The notes under the pieces: generated by a model
The model's input: only the letters and a program-made list of their open reading frames with translations
Told to the model about the DNA's origin: nothing
The model's database searches: none
Source of the DNA: an uncultured Psychrobacter sp.
GTDB taxonomy: Bacteria; Pseudomonadota; Gammaproteobacteria; Pseudomonadales; Moraxellaceae
Reading direction: 5' to 3'
Length of the DNA: 64,000 nt
NCBI GenBank assembly: GCA_947489525.1
Contig: CANLDW010000003.1
Span: 248,001 to 312,000, forward strand
Position numbers and translations under genes: made by a program
Shown: positions 10,443-21,387 of the stretch, one piece after another
How the letters are laid out: each line of letters starts with the position of its first letter
Position numbering within the stretch: the first letter of the stretch is position 1

Positions 10443-11360
10443 CTAAGACGCGTTATCCTCAACGGCCAAAAGCTCGCGTCCATGCCAATAACGACTAAAC
10501 TGATAAGCCACGCGTCCAGAGCGACCACCGCGCTCAGATGCCCAACGTAAGGCTTGTGTTCTGACATCGGCAGGCAGTTCAGTATCGATCGCCTCATTTT
10601 GCGCGCTATGACGACTTTTCGCTAAATAGTGCTGCACGATGTGTAAATACGTCTCTTGTTTCATCGGATGAAAAGATAGCCACAGCCCAAAGCGATCAGA
10701 TAGTGACACCGTCTCATCGATCGTCTCATAAGGATTGACCTCATCAGTCTGACCGTTGTAAATATTGACATTGTCTTTCATAAGCTGCGGTAGCAAGTGA
10801 CGACGGTTACTCGTGGCATATACCAGCAGCTTATCTTGCTCAGAATCAAGCGCGCCGTCGAGCACACTTTTGAGCGTGCGGTAGCTCTCATCTTGCCCAT
10901 TAAAAGCCAAGTCATCGCAGTACACAATATAACGACATTGACAATCAGCAGGTAGATCATTAATAGCCGCGCGTATCTTATCGAGTACCTGTAGATCATC
11001 ACGGGCAATCTCGATGATACGTAGGCCTTTGCTATGATAGGCTTGCAGTAAGGCGCGGATCAGCGATGACTTACCGGCGCCGCGCGTGCCGGTCATCAGC
11101 ACGTGATTGGCAGGATAACCCTTGAGAAATTGCCGCGTATTTTGTATAAGCTTTGACTTTTGAGTATCAATGCCCAGTAGATCCTCTAAGCCCAAGAATA
11201 AATTGACGGCTAAAGGTTCTAGATGACCTGAGTGCCCGCCAACCCAGCGATAGGCAAGCTGATTGGGATCAATAGTCACTTGAGGCGTAACGCGCTCCTC
11301 TAAGAACTGACTCAAAAGATTAAGTAAGGGTTCGGGTAGGGCATAGGTATTGGCAGGCAT
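10443..11360 (-). CDS. AAA-type ATP-binding protein, DUF815 family
   Basis: Walker A GTRGAGKSSLIRALL, Walker B-like YIVYCDDLAF, YATSNRRHLLPQL, RFGLWLSFHPMKQETYLHIV typical of DUF815. Confidence 0.85.
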   Translation of the reverse strand: MPANTYALPEPLLNLLSQFLEERVTPQVTIDPNQLAYRWVGGHSGHLEPLAVNLFLGLEDLLGIDTQKSKLIQNTRQFLKGYPANHVLMTGTRGAGKSSLIRALLQAYHSKGLRIIEIARDDLQVLDKIRAAINDLPADCQCRYIVYCDDLAFNGQDESYRTLKSVLDGALDSEQDKLLVYATSNRRHLLPQLMKDNVNIYNGQTDEVNPYETIDETVSLSDRFGLWLSFHPMKQETYLHIVQHYLAKSRHSAQNEAIDTELPADVRTQALRWASERGGRSGRVAYQFSRYWHGRELLAVEDNAS

Positions 11361-11444
11361 AATAACTCTTAAAGTTTGTAAATCTAGTGTATTGAATGAA
11401 GGTATCGCGGATCAATAACGCATCGTTGATAAAAGGCTTATGCT

Positions 11445-12401
11445 ATGGCGAATAACAGTCTTGAGTTACTCACACCGTCTAGACTTGATGCTCAGGCGCA
11501 GGACTTACTGTTACCTCTTAACCAAGAATTATCAGCGCTACAGTATAGAGCAATCATGCATGAGCGACTTAGTCAGCAATTAAATAACAATACGATAGTA
11601 TACCAAGGTCTCACCCGTGCTCAGCATTCATCGTTTGGTACAGTGATGATTAAATGGCAGCTAAGTGACTGTAGCGGACAGTATAGTTTACAGCACGAAA
11701 TACAAGTGCTCAAAGCCTTGCAGTCCTCAATATATCCATCAGGTCATGCGCTTACGCCGCCTTGTTTAGCGTTTAAAGACACAAGGCTACGGATAGCAGC
11801 AAAAACGTGGCAATTAACGCTACTCGTCATACCTTATTATAGGCATAAGAGCTTAGCCAATTATATTAATACCAGCTATCTGATATCAGACTTACAAAAG
11901 CACCTGTTTATTATGCAAGCGGGGCAACTGATTAGCGACTTACATGTACGTGGCTGGCTACATAAGGATATTAAGTCGAGCAATATATTAGTACAAGACG
12001 ACTTATCTTTAGTGCTCACAGACTTTGCGCTAGCAGAGCGAATCGTTAGTAGCAAACAGGACAGGACAGAGGCTTCTATTCAAAACAACGCCGGCACTCC
12101 AGCTTATTTTGCGCCTGAGCGCTGGCAAGGGCAGAGCGCAACGGTGCAAAGCGATATTTATGCCTTTGGGATCTTGGTGTATGAGATATTGGCAGGCACG
12201 CGACCCTTTGCTATAGATAAGCAAAGTTGTGATCGTTTAAAGGCGTGGGCGATTCAGCACTGTCAGCAGCCAATCCCAAAATTGCCTTCTCAGTATAGTC
12301 AGTATCAAGTGGTTATTGAAAAGGCTTTGGCTAAGCGGGTCAATAAGCGGTATACAAGTATGCAGGAGGTGTTGCAGGATTTAAAACGCATACAACATTG
12401 A
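11445..12401 (+). CDS. eukaryotic-like Ser/Thr protein kinase, soluble and single-domain
   Basis: LHVRGWLHKDIKSSNILVQDD (catalytic loop), LVLTDFALAERI (DFG position), GTPAYFAPERWQGQSATVQSDIYAFGILVYEILAGTRPF (APE/subdomain IX). Confidence 0.85.
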   Translation: MANNSLELLTPSRLDAQAQDLLLPLNQELSALQYRAIMHERLSQQLNNNTIVYQGLTRAQHSSFGTVMIKWQLSDCSGQYSLQHEIQVLKALQSSIYPSGHALTPPCLAFKDTRLRIAAKTWQLTLLVIPYYRHKSLANYINTSYLISDLQKHLFIMQAGQLISDLHVRGWLHKDIKSSNILVQDDLSLVLTDFALAERIVSSKQDRTEASIQNNAGTPAYFAPERWQGQSATVQSDIYAFGILVYEILAGTRPFAIDKQSCDRLKAWAIQHCQQPIPKLPSQYSQYQVVIEKALAKRVNKRYTSMQEVLQDLKRIQH

Positions 12402-12503
12402 GGTCGACATTTTTAGGTTTTAACACATAGAACAGATTTATATAATCTATGATTTTACTGAATACGTCTAACAATGAGACAAATACATAATTGCTTTAAA
12501 CAC

Positions 12504-12528
12504 AAAAAAACCTGCTAAAAGCAGGCTT
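12504..12528 (-). terminator. rho-independent terminator downstream of tRNA-Leu
   Basis: Minus strand AAGCCTGCTTTTAGCAGGTTTTTTTG: 7-bp GC-rich stem and T-run. Confidence 0.8.
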
Positions 12529-12564
12529 AATGTTTAATCTAATTTGAGAAGAACTATCGAAAAA

Positions 12565-12649
12565 TGGTGGGGCTGGAGAGACTCGAACTCTCACACCTTG
12601 CGGCGCCAGAACCTAAATCTGGTGCGTCTACCAATTCCGCCACAGCCCC
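12565..12649 (-). tRNA. tRNA-Leu (anticodon UAG)
   Basis: Minus strand GGGGCTGTGGCGGAATTGGTAGACGCACCAGATTTAGGTTCTGGCGCCGCAAGGTGTGAGAGTTCGAGTCTCTCCAGCCCCACCA: 7-bp acceptor stem, anticodon arm CCAGA-TTTAGGT-TCTGG, short variable arm, GTTCGAGTC T-loop, encoded CCA. Confidence 0.97.
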
Positions 12650-12843
12650 ATTATCAAAACTCTATCATCAAAGCCATTTAGATTCAAACGTGCTTAAGAT
12701 AGTTAACTGCTTCGTTAGTGCGTCTCAGTGGTTGGCTATTATATAGAGTTTAGTAGGTTTGACAACCCCTTTTCGCAATTTTTTTTAAATTTTTTACGCG
12801 TCTGATGATTTACACGTCCTCATCGATAGTACCAAGGGTATAG

Positions 12844-14628
12844 CTATTCATCAACAGGCGTGTCTGCTGATGATAGCTCCAATTGTTGTAGTTTACGCGT
12901 CAAAGTGTTGCGTCCCCAGCCAAGTAGATTGGCGGCTACTATCTTTTTGCCGCCGCTATGACTGAGTGCTGCTTGCAACAACACGCGCTCAAACTCAGGC
13001 GTTGCCGTTTGCAGAATATCGGTTGCACCAGCTTGTAGTGCTTGCTCTGCCCATTGCCCAAGCGCGTGTTGCCAGCTGACAGCCGTTGGGGCTGGCGCAG
13101 TAATTAGCGCTTGCTCAAATGAGCCGTCTTGCACTTCTGCTGACAAGGGTGGTGCTGAGCTATTGATCACAGCATCGCTTAGTAGTTCAGGTGGCAAGTC
13201 ATCTATAAACACCGTATCGCCCGTTGCCATCACTGTCAGCCACAAACAAACATTTTCAAGCTGACGCACGTTGCCACGCCAATCAAAGGCTTGCATGACA
13301 CGCATCGCCTCTGGATGCAGCTGTTTGGAGGCGGTATTCATCTGCTCGGCTGCACGCTGCATAAAGTAGGTTGCAAGCGCTGGGATATCCTCGCGGCGCG
13401 CGCGTAGCGGCGGTAGCGGTAGACGAATGACGTTAAGGCGATAAAATAAATCTTCGCGAAAGCGCCCCTGCTCAACCAAGTGCTCTAGGTTTTGATGGGT
13501 TGCGGCAATAATACGCACATCGACTTTGACCGGCTGTTGACCACCGACACGGTAAAACTCACCGTTTGCCAGTACGCGTAGTAGTCTAGTTTGCGTGCTA
13601 AACGGCATATCGCCGATCTCATCCAAAAATAGCGTTCCGCCATCCGCTTGCTCAAAGCGGCCTTGGCGCATCGTCGTTGCGCCAGTAAACGCACCTTTTT
13701 CGTGACCGAATAACTCAGACTCTATCAAATCGTGCGGAATAGCAGCCATATTCAAGGCAATAAAAGATTGATCTTTACGCGGCGAGTGCTGATGCAGGGC
13801 ACTTGCAACCAGCTCTTTACCCGTACCTGACTCGCCAGTGATAAGCACGGTAATGGGGGAGTGCGCTAAGCGTCCAATCGCCCGAAACACCGTTTGCATC
13901 GCTTGCGACTGTCCAATGATACCGCTTGGGTTGTCATTAGTTGGTTCAGTATTAGCCTGTACTTGTTTACGGTCTTTAGATGATTTTTTCGCAACGCTTT
14001 TGTTGGATTTGTTGAATGATGCGCTAGGTGTTTTAGGGTTTGTCAGTGTATCGTCTTGGGCTGCTGAGTCGGTGTTTGTTATAGATGTTTCTTTTGAGCT
14101 TGGAACAGCACGCGTTTGTGAACGTTTGGTCGCTTGGTTATCTGGCTTGTCTTTGACTTGATGTGGTAGGGCATTATTGGCTTTATTGGTAGTAATCGCT
14201 TTATGAATAGTTGCGACAGCATCATCTAGGTCAAAGGGCTTTGGCAAATAATCAAAAGCACCAGTCTCGTAGCTGTTGATCGCCGAGGTGATATCGGAGT
14301 GCGCAGTCATAATCACAATAGGCAGCTCAGGGAAGTGCTGATGCACCCAATTGCTAAAGGATATGCCGTCCATAAGCGGCATGCGAATATCCGTTAAGAT
14401 AACATCAGGTAGATTGGTGCTAACTTCATGTCCTTGCAATATATCGTTTAGTCGCGTCCACGCCGCCTTTGCCTGTGTAAAGCTGACCACACGTAACCCA
14501 GCCTCCTCAAAAGTATCGGCGAGTATCAGGCGCAAGGCAGCATCATCATCAATGAGCCACAAGGTGGCAGGCTTGGACGTGCTTGTTGTCGTATCAATTG
14601 TCGCGCTATGGTCAAAAGGTTGAGTCAT
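12844..14628 (-). CDS. ntrC: nitrogen regulation response regulator NtrC
   Basis: Receiver ([31 protein letters not shown]), sigma54 AAA+ ([33 protein letters not shown]), Fis-type HTH at the C-terminus; adjacent to ntrB. Confidence 0.93.
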   Translation of the reverse strand: MTQPFDHSATIDTTTSTSKPATLWLIDDDAALRLILADTFEEAGLRVVSFTQAKAAWTRLNDILQGHEVSTNLPDVILTDIRMPLMDGISFSNWVHQHFPELPIVIMTAHSDITSAINSYETGAFDYLPKPFDLDDAVATIHKAITTNKANNALPHQVKDKPDNQATKRSQTRAVPSSKETSITNTDSAAQDDTLTNPKTPSASFNKSNKSVAKKSSKDRKQVQANTEPTNDNPSGIIGQSQAMQTVFRAIGRLAHSPITVLITGESGTGKELVASALHQHSPRKDQSFIALNMAAIPHDLIESELFGHEKGAFTGATTMRQGRFEQADGGTLFLDEIGDMPFSTQTRLLRVLANGEFYRVGGQQPVKVDVRIIAATHQNLEHLVEQGRFREDLFYRLNVIRLPLPPLRARREDIPALATYFMQRAAEQMNTASKQLHPEAMRVMQAFDWRGNVRQLENVCLWLTVMATGDTVFIDDLPPELLSDAVINSSAPPLSAEVQDGSFEQALITAPAPTAVSWQHALGQWAEQALQAGATDILQTATPEFERVLLQAALSHSGGKKIVAANLLGWGRNTLTRKLQQLELSSADTPVDE

Positions 14629-14712
14629 ATATATAGCCTAAGCAGTAAATTTTAAATAAGTGCTCATTTACAAATGTTCAAACATGCCCTAGTTTATTGA
14701 CGATGGTGCTTG

Positions 14713-16095
14713 CTAGTCAAAGGGTAGATAGAGTGTAAAGCGTGTATATCTATGATCGGGGTCTTGGCTTGAGCTGACATCAATCATACCATGATGACGA
14801 CTGATAATATCTTGCACAATGGACAATCCTAAGCCAGTACCACTGGCACGACTCGTCACCATAGGAAAAAATATTTGTTCAATCATATCAGGCGCAATGC
14901 CGCAACCATTATCAGTTAACATGACCTTTAGGACTTGGCGGTGCTGCTGTCCATTTATCGTATGCTGGGAGACGACTCGCGTCTGAATATGTAGCTGCGG
15001 CGGCTCGGCAGGTTCGTTTGAAGAGTTACTATCGGGTAGTGCACTGTTTGAGGGAACCCTAGATTCAGTCATAGCCTCACAAGCGTTATTGATAAGGTTT
15101 AAAAAGACTTGAATCAACTGATCTTTGTCAGCGCGTAGTTCAGGTAATGACAAATCATAATCGCGCTGTAGATTGACCTGTGGGTATTGATTAAGTACTA
15201 AGGTGAGGACGTGTTCAATAGGCTCATGGATGTTAATCATCTGTAGGTTAGGCAGCTGATTTGATCCCAAAAACTGGCTGATAAGCTGTGTCAAACGATC
15301 CGTCTCTGAGATGATAATCTCAGTATAAGTCTTTAGTTTTTGAGCCGCCGCTTGGATGTTGGTAGCATCACGTGAATCAGGTTGAGCAGGCGTTTCTGCT
15401 TGCATAGGGGAGGTATGAGAGACACTGGGCATATCACTAGCGGAGGTCGTTAGTGTGCTGAACTTAATAAACTGGCGCTGTAATAGCTGCGCCGCCCCGC
15501 GTACACCAGCAAGTGGATTTTTTATTTCGTGCGCTACAGATCGTAGCATGTGACGCGCGACACTGTACTGCTGCTGCTGTCGCTGCTCATCATTAATACG
15601 GCTTTGCCGATCTTTACCCCAAAGCTCAACAATAAAATACGTTTCTGCTTCGTAGGTGACTGGCGTTACGCTGTAGTCGATAGACCCAGCCGCGCTCAAC
15701 TTCGGATTGATCGTGCGATCGTGATTGATAAAAGGCTGTTGATACTGCGCTGCTTGCGCAAAACGCGCCTTTAGTGAGTAAGTAGGCTTGTTAGCACTTA
15801 TATCCCGCTTAGCGTTATTTTTATGTCCTAAGTCATCATTATTTTTATGTTTAAAGTCATCTACTATCGCATCACCTTGACTCTGTTTTATAAAATGTTC
15901 TTGTGGAGCAAGCAGCGCTAATATGGATAAACTTAAAAGCCGCGTACGACTGATCGCAAGCAACTGTTCGGCCTGCGCATTGGCCCACTTAATATTTAAA
16001 CCCTCATCAACCCATAAAATAGCGGTAAATAAATGCTTAGTGACAAAGGTGAGATCAGGCGTAGGATTAGACTCAGTAGTAACAGAACGCATCAT
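14713..16095 (-). CDS. ntrB: nitrogen regulation sensor histidine kinase NtrB
   Basis: PAS region, H-box MLRSVAHEIKNPLAGVRGAAQLL, N-box QVFLNLINNACEAM, GTGLGLSIVQDIISRHHG. Confidence 0.93.
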   Translation of the reverse strand: MMRSVTTESNPTPDLTFVTKHLFTAILWVDEGLNIKWANAQAEQLLAISRTRLLSLSILALLAPQEHFIKQSQGDAIVDDFKHKNNDDLGHKNNAKRDISANKPTYSLKARFAQAAQYQQPFINHDRTINPKLSAAGSIDYSVTPVTYEAETYFIVELWGKDRQSRINDEQRQQQQYSVARHMLRSVAHEIKNPLAGVRGAAQLLQRQFIKFSTLTTSASDMPSVSHTSPMQAETPAQPDSRDATNIQAAAQKLKTYTEIIISETDRLTQLISQFLGSNQLPNLQMINIHEPIEHVLTLVLNQYPQVNLQRDYDLSLPELRADKDQLIQVFLNLINNACEAMTESRVPSNSALPDSNSSNEPAEPPQLHIQTRVVSQHTINGQQHRQVLKVMLTDNGCGIAPDMIEQIFFPMVTSRASGTGLGLSIVQDIISRHHGMIDVSSSQDPDHRYTRFTLYLPFD

Positions 16096-16213
16096 ATAAA
16101 AGCCTAGGTAGTGATTACAGTAGTTAATATAGTTAAGATAAACAGTTCATATTTAACCACAATTTTTTTAATAGACGCGGCAAAACTGGTGATTACCGTA
16201 AAAAAAACGTACA

Positions 16214-17863
16214 ATGCGCACAGCCAATTTATATCTAGCAAGGTCAATTATGCCTAAAACACCAACGCCATCGGACAACGCTGTGCTTGTAGACAAAAAC
16301 GATAATACCCTATCATCAGCGGTAGAAGATAGCATCTCAAAGCCAGTAGCCACGCAAACGGTTACTGTGTTCAATCCAGCTGCCGCGTCTGATAGCGCGC
16401 AGCCTTATCATCACAAAGCCAACCACAACCAGAACCGTAGCATCGAACAAAGTGGCAGTGTCAGTGCTTATAGGGTTGCGAGTAGCAGTCATAATCAAAG
16501 CGCGCAGGCAGCATCCCCAGTTAGTCAGGCGAAGATAGGTTTTGTGTCCTTGGGCTGTCCAAAGGCGCTGGTCGATAGCGAGCGTATCATAACTGAGCTT
16601 AGCCGCGATGGCTACGAAGTAGCAAGCGATTATGCAGGCGCAGATCTAGTCGTGGTCAACACCTGCGGCTTTATCGAGTCCGCTGTGCAAGAGTCGCTTG
16701 ACGCTATTGGTGAGGCGATCAGTAAAAACGGTAAAGTCATCGTAACGGGCTGCTTGGGTAAAGAGGCGGATAAAATACGTCAAATGCATCCAGCGGTACT
16801 GGCAGTTACAGGCGCTCACGCTTACGACGAGGTTATCACAGCAGTTGCCCAGCACGTCCCTAGACCTGTACGTGCCACTGATCAACACTACGACCCCAAA
16901 ATAGATCTGATCAATGAAGCGGGTATCAAGCTGACGCCAAGCCACTACGCGTATCTCAAAATATCTGAAGGCTGTAATCACCGCTGCACGTTTTGTATTA
17001 TCCCAAGTCTGCGTGGCGATCTGGTTTCGCGTCCCATCGATAGGGTTATGAATGAAGCTCTTGCGCTCAAAAATGCAGGCGTAAAAGAGCTTCTTATTAT
17101 CTCGCAAGACACTTCAGCATACGGGTTAGATCTTAGATACAAGACGAGCTTTTGGAACGGTATGCCGCTCAAATCCAAGTTTTACGACTTGTGCCAAGCC
17201 CTAAATGGTCTTGGCATTTGGGTGCGTTTGCATTACGTCTATCCGTATCCACACGTGGATAAAGTCGTTGAGCTTATGAGCGAGAACAAGCTACTACCGT
17301 ATCTTGACATCCCTTTTCAGCACGCCAGCCCGCGTATCTTAAAACTGATGAAACGCCCAGCCCATAGTGAGAACACTCTAGCGCGCATTCAAGCTTGGCG
17401 CGATATTTGTCCTAATATCGTCATTCGCTCCACCTTTGTGGTCGGCTTCCCTGGCGAGACCGAAGACGATTTTCAGTGTTTGCTTGATTGGTTGGTTGAA
17501 GCGCGTCTTGATCGCGTGGGCGCTTTTACCTACTCAGAGGTCGAAGGCGCGGTCGCTAACGATCTACCTGATTACGTACCAGAAGCTATTAAGCAAGAGC
17601 GTTACGAGCGCTTAATGGCGCTACAACAAGAGATCTCCGCCCAAAAACTACAAGAAAAAATTGGTAGAACCTTAACGGTACTTGTCGATGATATCGATAC
17701 CGAAGAGCATATCGCTATTTGCCGCAGTTACGCTGATGCGCCTGAGATCGACGGTCACGTCTACGTCGATCATATCAGCGAGCAGGTCAAAGTTGGTCAG
17801 TTCTTAACGGTGACTATTGATGATGCGAGCGACTATGATTTATTCGCCAGCTATCAAGCTTAA
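16214..17863 (+). CDS. rimO: ribosomal protein S12 methylthiotransferase RimO, with long N-terminal extension
   Basis: [19 protein letters not shown], radical SAM motif [28 protein letters not shown]-type C-terminus; a start at 16250 (MPKTPTPS) is also possible. Confidence 0.95.
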   Translation: MRTANLYLARSIMPKTPTPSDNAVLVDKNDNTLSSAVEDSISKPVATQTVTVFNPAAASDSAQPYHHKANHNQNRSIEQSGSVSAYRVASSSHNQSAQAASPVSQAKIGFVSLGCPKALVDSERIITELSRDGYEVASDYAGADLVVVNTCGFIESAVQESLDAIGEAISKNGKVIVTGCLGKEADKIRQMHPAVLAVTGAHAYDEVITAVAQHVPRPVRATDQHYDPKIDLINEAGIKLTPSHYAYLKISEGCNHRCTFCIIPSLRGDLVSRPIDRVMNEALALKNAGVKELLIISQDTSAYGLDLRYKTSFWNGMPLKSKFYDLCQALNGLGIWVRLHYVYPYPHVDKVVELMSENKLLPYLDIPFQHASPRILKLMKRPAHSENTLARIQAWRDICPNIVIRSTFVVGFPGETEDDFQCLLDWLVEARLDRVGAFTYSEVEGAVANDLPDYVPEAIKQERYERLMALQQEISAQKLQEKIGRTLTVLVDDIDTEEHIAICRSYADAPEIDGHVYVDHISEQVKVGQFLTVTIDDASDYDLFASYQA

Positions 17864-18099
17864 GCGTAGATTTGGTAAAGGATAACGCTGTAAGCTAGTA
17901 TCGATTTTATCTTAGGCGATGATGATAGCGCACTGATAGTTGCCCAATCAGTGATAGAGTTTGCTACAATTGGCGCAATTTATCGCCTTATTGACTATAC
18001 TATCTTGTGCGTTTTGCCCAACCTTTATATACCTACAGATTAATTTCATTTGTATTATGGCGATAGTTTTAATTATAATTTAAAAATAAAAGGTGCTCT

Positions 18100-18825
18100 A
18101 TGTCGGACAAAAATCCTCGTTACTCTCGTATCTTACTCAAACTCTCAGGCGAAGCCTTAGCGGGCGGCAAAGATATGGGTATTGATACTGAAGTGCTAGA
18201 TAAGATGAGCTTGTCTATTGCACACTTACGAGGGCTTGGGGTGCAAGTCGGTATCGTCGTTGGCGGTGGCAATTTGTATCGCGGGGCGCAACTACAAAAA
18301 GAGGGGCTAGTCGGTCGTGTTACAGGCGATCAGATGGGCATGCTAGCAACGGTTATGAACGGCCTTGCGATGCGCGATGCCCTCGAGCGCCGCAATATCA
18401 AAACGCGCTTGATGTCAGCCCTGCCTATCGGCGAGGTCACCGAAAGCTATAGCAGCCGTAATGCGATTCGTTACCTCAAAAACGGTGAGGTCTGCATCTT
18501 TGTGGCGGGTACTGGTAATCCATTCTTTACCACAGATACGGCTGCCTGTCTGCGTGGTATCGAGATTGAGGCAGGTCTTATCCTAAAGGCAACTAAGGTT
18601 GACGGCGTTTACGACAAAGACCCAAGCTTACATAGCGATGCTAAAAAGTACGATGGTTTGACCTTTGATGAGGTTCTAGAGCAAAAGCTTGGCGTGATGG
18701 ATTTAACCGCCATTGCCTTGTGCCGCGAGCATAATGTACCGCTACAAGTTTTTGATATGACTAAACCCAATGCTTTATTAAATGTCGTTATGGGTGAGAA
18801 CGAAGGCACGCGCGTTTATCATTAA
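18100..18825 (+). CDS. pyrH: UMP kinase
   Basis: [55 protein letters not shown]. Confidence 0.97.
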   Translation: MSDKNPRYSRILLKLSGEALAGGKDMGIDTEVLDKMSLSIAHLRGLGVQVGIVVGGGNLYRGAQLQKEGLVGRVTGDQMGMLATVMNGLAMRDALERRNIKTRLMSALPIGEVTESYSSRNAIRYLKNGEVCIFVAGTGNPFFTTDTAACLRGIEIEAGLILKATKVDGVYDKDPSLHSDAKKYDGLTFDEVLEQKLGVMDLTAIALCREHNVPLQVFDMTKPNALLNVVMGENEGTRVYH

Positions 18826-18935
18826 CACGTGTTTGTTATGCATTCAGGCTCAATGCAGACCCAGTTTGAGCACCACACTTATCTAAATTCTAACTATAAA
18901 AACGAGTTATCGTTAGCGATATATAAGGATACCCA

Positions 18936-19490
18936 ATGATTAAAGAGATTAAACAAGACGGCGAATCGCGCATGCAAAAGACGCTAGAAGCGCTCGATAA
19001 CACCTTTAGTAAAGTACGTACGGGGCGCGCGCATCCCGGCATGTTATCTGGCATTATGGTCAACTATTACGGTGCGGATACGCCCCTGAATCAAGTGGCT
19101 AGTGTCAACGTTGAGGACTCACGTACCTTACTCGTGCAGCCATTTGATCGCACGATGGTGCAAGCGGTCGATAAGGCCATTCGCGAAGCGGATCTGGGTC
19201 TTAACCCTATGACCGCTGACGTCATTCGAGTACCGATGCCAGCACTCACGGAAGAGACGCGCCGTGATATGCAAAAGCTTGCTCGCGGTGAGGCTGAAAA
19301 CAGCCGCGTCTCCATTCGCAATATTCGCCGTGATATGCTAAACGATATTAAAGAGCTAGCAAAAGAAAAAGAGATCTCAGAGGACGATGAGCGCCGCGCT
19401 AGTGACGATATCCAAAAAATCACTGACAAATATATCGAGACGATTGATAGTCGTCTGAGTAAAAAAGAAAGCGACTTGATGGAAGTGTAG
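18936..19490 (+). CDS. frr: ribosome recycling factor
   Basis: [58 protein letters not shown]. Confidence 0.97.
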   Translation: MIKEIKQDGESRMQKTLEALDNTFSKVRTGRAHPGMLSGIMVNYYGADTPLNQVASVNVEDSRTLLVQPFDRTMVQAVDKAIREADLGLNPMTADVIRVPMPALTEETRRDMQKLARGEAENSRVSIRNIRRDMLNDIKELAKEKEISEDDERRASDDIQKITDKYIETIDSRLSKKESDLMEV

Positions 19491-19679
19491 TGAGCTGTTG
19501 GGTTGAAGTATATCCATGTGTCAACGCCTGTCCGTAACGATATATTTTAATACCGCTCTTGAATGCAATGTTAATAAACGATGCTGCATTTGCAACTGTA
19601 CGCTTTTTACTGCGTTTGATCATGTATGGCTTAAACGCAGTGACACCTTTTAAACCTCTTATTTCAACTATAAGCAGTC

Positions 19680-20441
19680 ATGCCCATGTCTAGTACCGCC
19701 GGCTCGGCGCCTACCCTTATCCCTCGCCATATCGCTATTATTATGGATGGTAATAACCGCTATGGCAAAGCTCATGGTCTTAGACGCGGCGAAGGGCATT
19801 TAGCAGGCAAAGACGCCTTAGACCCTATTGTTGAGTACTGCGTCGAAACTAAGATTGAGATCTTAACGGTTTTTGCCTTCTCAAGCGAAAACTGGCAGCG
19901 TCCGCCAAGTGAGGTGGCGCTTTTAATGCAGCTTTTAAGCTTGACCATCACTGAGCAGATGCCGCGTATGAAAAAATACGGCATCAGACTGCGTTTTATC
20001 GGTGACCGTCAGCAGCTCAGTTCCGAGCTGCAAGAACAAATGGCTGACGCGGAAGCAAAGACTGCAAATTATAATGCCATGACGTTAGTAATTGCGATCA
20101 GTTACGGCGGTCAGTGGGACATCGCGTATGCCGCGCAACAGCTCGCCGAGCGTGTACAAAGTGGACAGCTACAAGCTGAGGCTGTCGATGAGACTTCGCT
20201 TGGTCAGTATGTACAACTGGCGGATGCGCCTGCGGTCGATATGTTGATTCGTACGGGCGGGGAATATCGGCTATCAAATTTCTTATTGTGGCAGTCCGCT
20301 TACGCTGAGCTATTTTTTACCCCTACGCTATGGCCAAACTTTACAAGTACTGAGCTTGCGCAAATGATAGATGAGTTTGGCAAGCGTCAACGCCGTTTTG
20401 GCAAAACCAGTGAACAGATTATAGTAGGCGATTCGCTTTAA
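19680..20441 (+). CDS. uppS: isoprenyl transferase / undecaprenyl pyrophosphate synthase
   Basis: PRHIAIIMDGNNRYGKAHGLRRGEGHLAG, LTVFAFSSENWQRP, DMLIRTGGEYRLSNFLLWQSAYAELFF. Confidence 0.96.
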   Translation: MPMSSTAGSAPTLIPRHIAIIMDGNNRYGKAHGLRRGEGHLAGKDALDPIVEYCVETKIEILTVFAFSSENWQRPPSEVALLMQLLSLTITEQMPRMKKYGIRLRFIGDRQQLSSELQEQMADAEAKTANYNAMTLVIAISYGGQWDIAYAAQQLAERVQSGQLQAEAVDETSLGQYVQLADAPAVDMLIRTGGEYRLSNFLLWQSAYAELFFTPTLWPNFTSTELAQMIDEFGKRQRRFGKTSEQIIVGDSL

Positions 20442-20476
20442 CTCGCTTCTCCTGTCCTTCAATATATTAAGGCTTG

Positions 20477-21295
20477 ATGCGTATGTGGCAACGGATTAAA
20501 ACGGCAGTTATCCTGATTATTATCGTTGGCATTGCCCTATTTGCGAGCCGAACTCCGGTACTGTTTGCTCCCTTACTCGCTATTGGGGTTATCATCGCTG
20601 CCCATGAGTGGACAAAACTCATGCCCAAGTGGCGTCAGCCTGCTGTATTTGTACTGCTGACGTTAGTTATCACCTTAACATCTTTGATGCTACCTGTGAC
20701 TTGGGTTGTTTGGTGGGCGATGTCGCTTGTCATTTGGTTGATGGCGCTATCATGGGTGCGCAAATTCCCCATCCATACTCACTGGTATGGTAGAAAGCTT
20801 GGCTTGATGGGTGTTGTCATTTTGACTGCGGCTATTACCGCTATGTTTTACTTGTGGCAACAGTCTGCATGGTGGCTACTCTATGTCTTTTTGATGGTGT
20901 GGTGCGCGGATAGTGGCGCCTATTTTGTTGGGCGTAAGCTTGGTCGACGAAAGATGGCACCTAACGTCTCACCTAATAAGAGCATGGAAGGACTAGCAGG
21001 CGGTCTTGTAACGGGTCTGATCGTGGTTATCGCAATTAGCGTTTTTAAACTGCAATTGACTGGTGTGGCACTCGTCGCCTTTATCGCTTTATCCGCTTTA
21101 ACGATACTAGCGTCCGTACTTGGCGATTTGTTTGAATCTATGCTCAAACGCCGTGCTAAAGTTAAAGATTCAGGAACCATATTGCCAGGTCACGGCGGAG
21201 TGCTGGATCGTATCGACTCCTTGCTGTCTGCTACGCCGCTATTTGCGCTTGGTTTTTGGGGTTTGCAGCACTTAGGACTACTGGTGGTTTCTTAG
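20477..21295 (+). CDS. cdsA: phosphatidate cytidylyltransferase
   Basis: C-terminal signature SPNKSMEGLAGGL...LGDLFESMLKRRAKVKDSGTILPGHGGVLDRIDSLLSATPLF. Confidence 0.95.
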   Translation: MRMWQRIKTAVILIIIVGIALFASRTPVLFAPLLAIGVIIAAHEWTKLMPKWRQPAVFVLLTLVITLTSLMLPVTWVVWWAMSLVIWLMALSWVRKFPIHTHWYGRKLGLMGVVILTAAITAMFYLWQQSAWWLLYVFLMVWCADSGAYFVGRKLGRRKMAPNVSPNKSMEGLAGGLVTGLIVVIAISVFKLQLTGVALVAFIALSALTILASVLGDLFESMLKRRAKVKDSGTILPGHGGVLDRIDSLLSATPLFALGFWGLQHLGLLVVS

Positions 21296-21310
21296 GACTA
21301 TTGGTTGCTT
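21271..21310. repeat. 20-bp x2 imperfect tandem duplication across the cdsA stop codon
   Basis: CTTAGGACTACTGGTGGTTT followed by CTTAGGACTATTGGTTGCTT. Confidence 0.75.
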
Positions 21311-21387
21311 AATACGCAGCAAATTCTGTGTTCTTCAATAAAATTTGTATATTTTAATCATTTTATTCATTGACCCAAAGGCTCGTT

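Noticed and set aside
12564-12746. 60-aa plus-strand ORF
   Set aside because: It reads through the antisense strand of tRNA-Leu, a classic false ORF (VGLERLELSHLAAPEPKSGASTNSATAP).
17899-17953. GTATCGATTTTAT match to the repeat element plus a CACTGAT/ATCAGTG hairpin upstream of pyrH
   Set aside because: Only ~13 bp match before the sequence diverges; insufficient to call a third copy.
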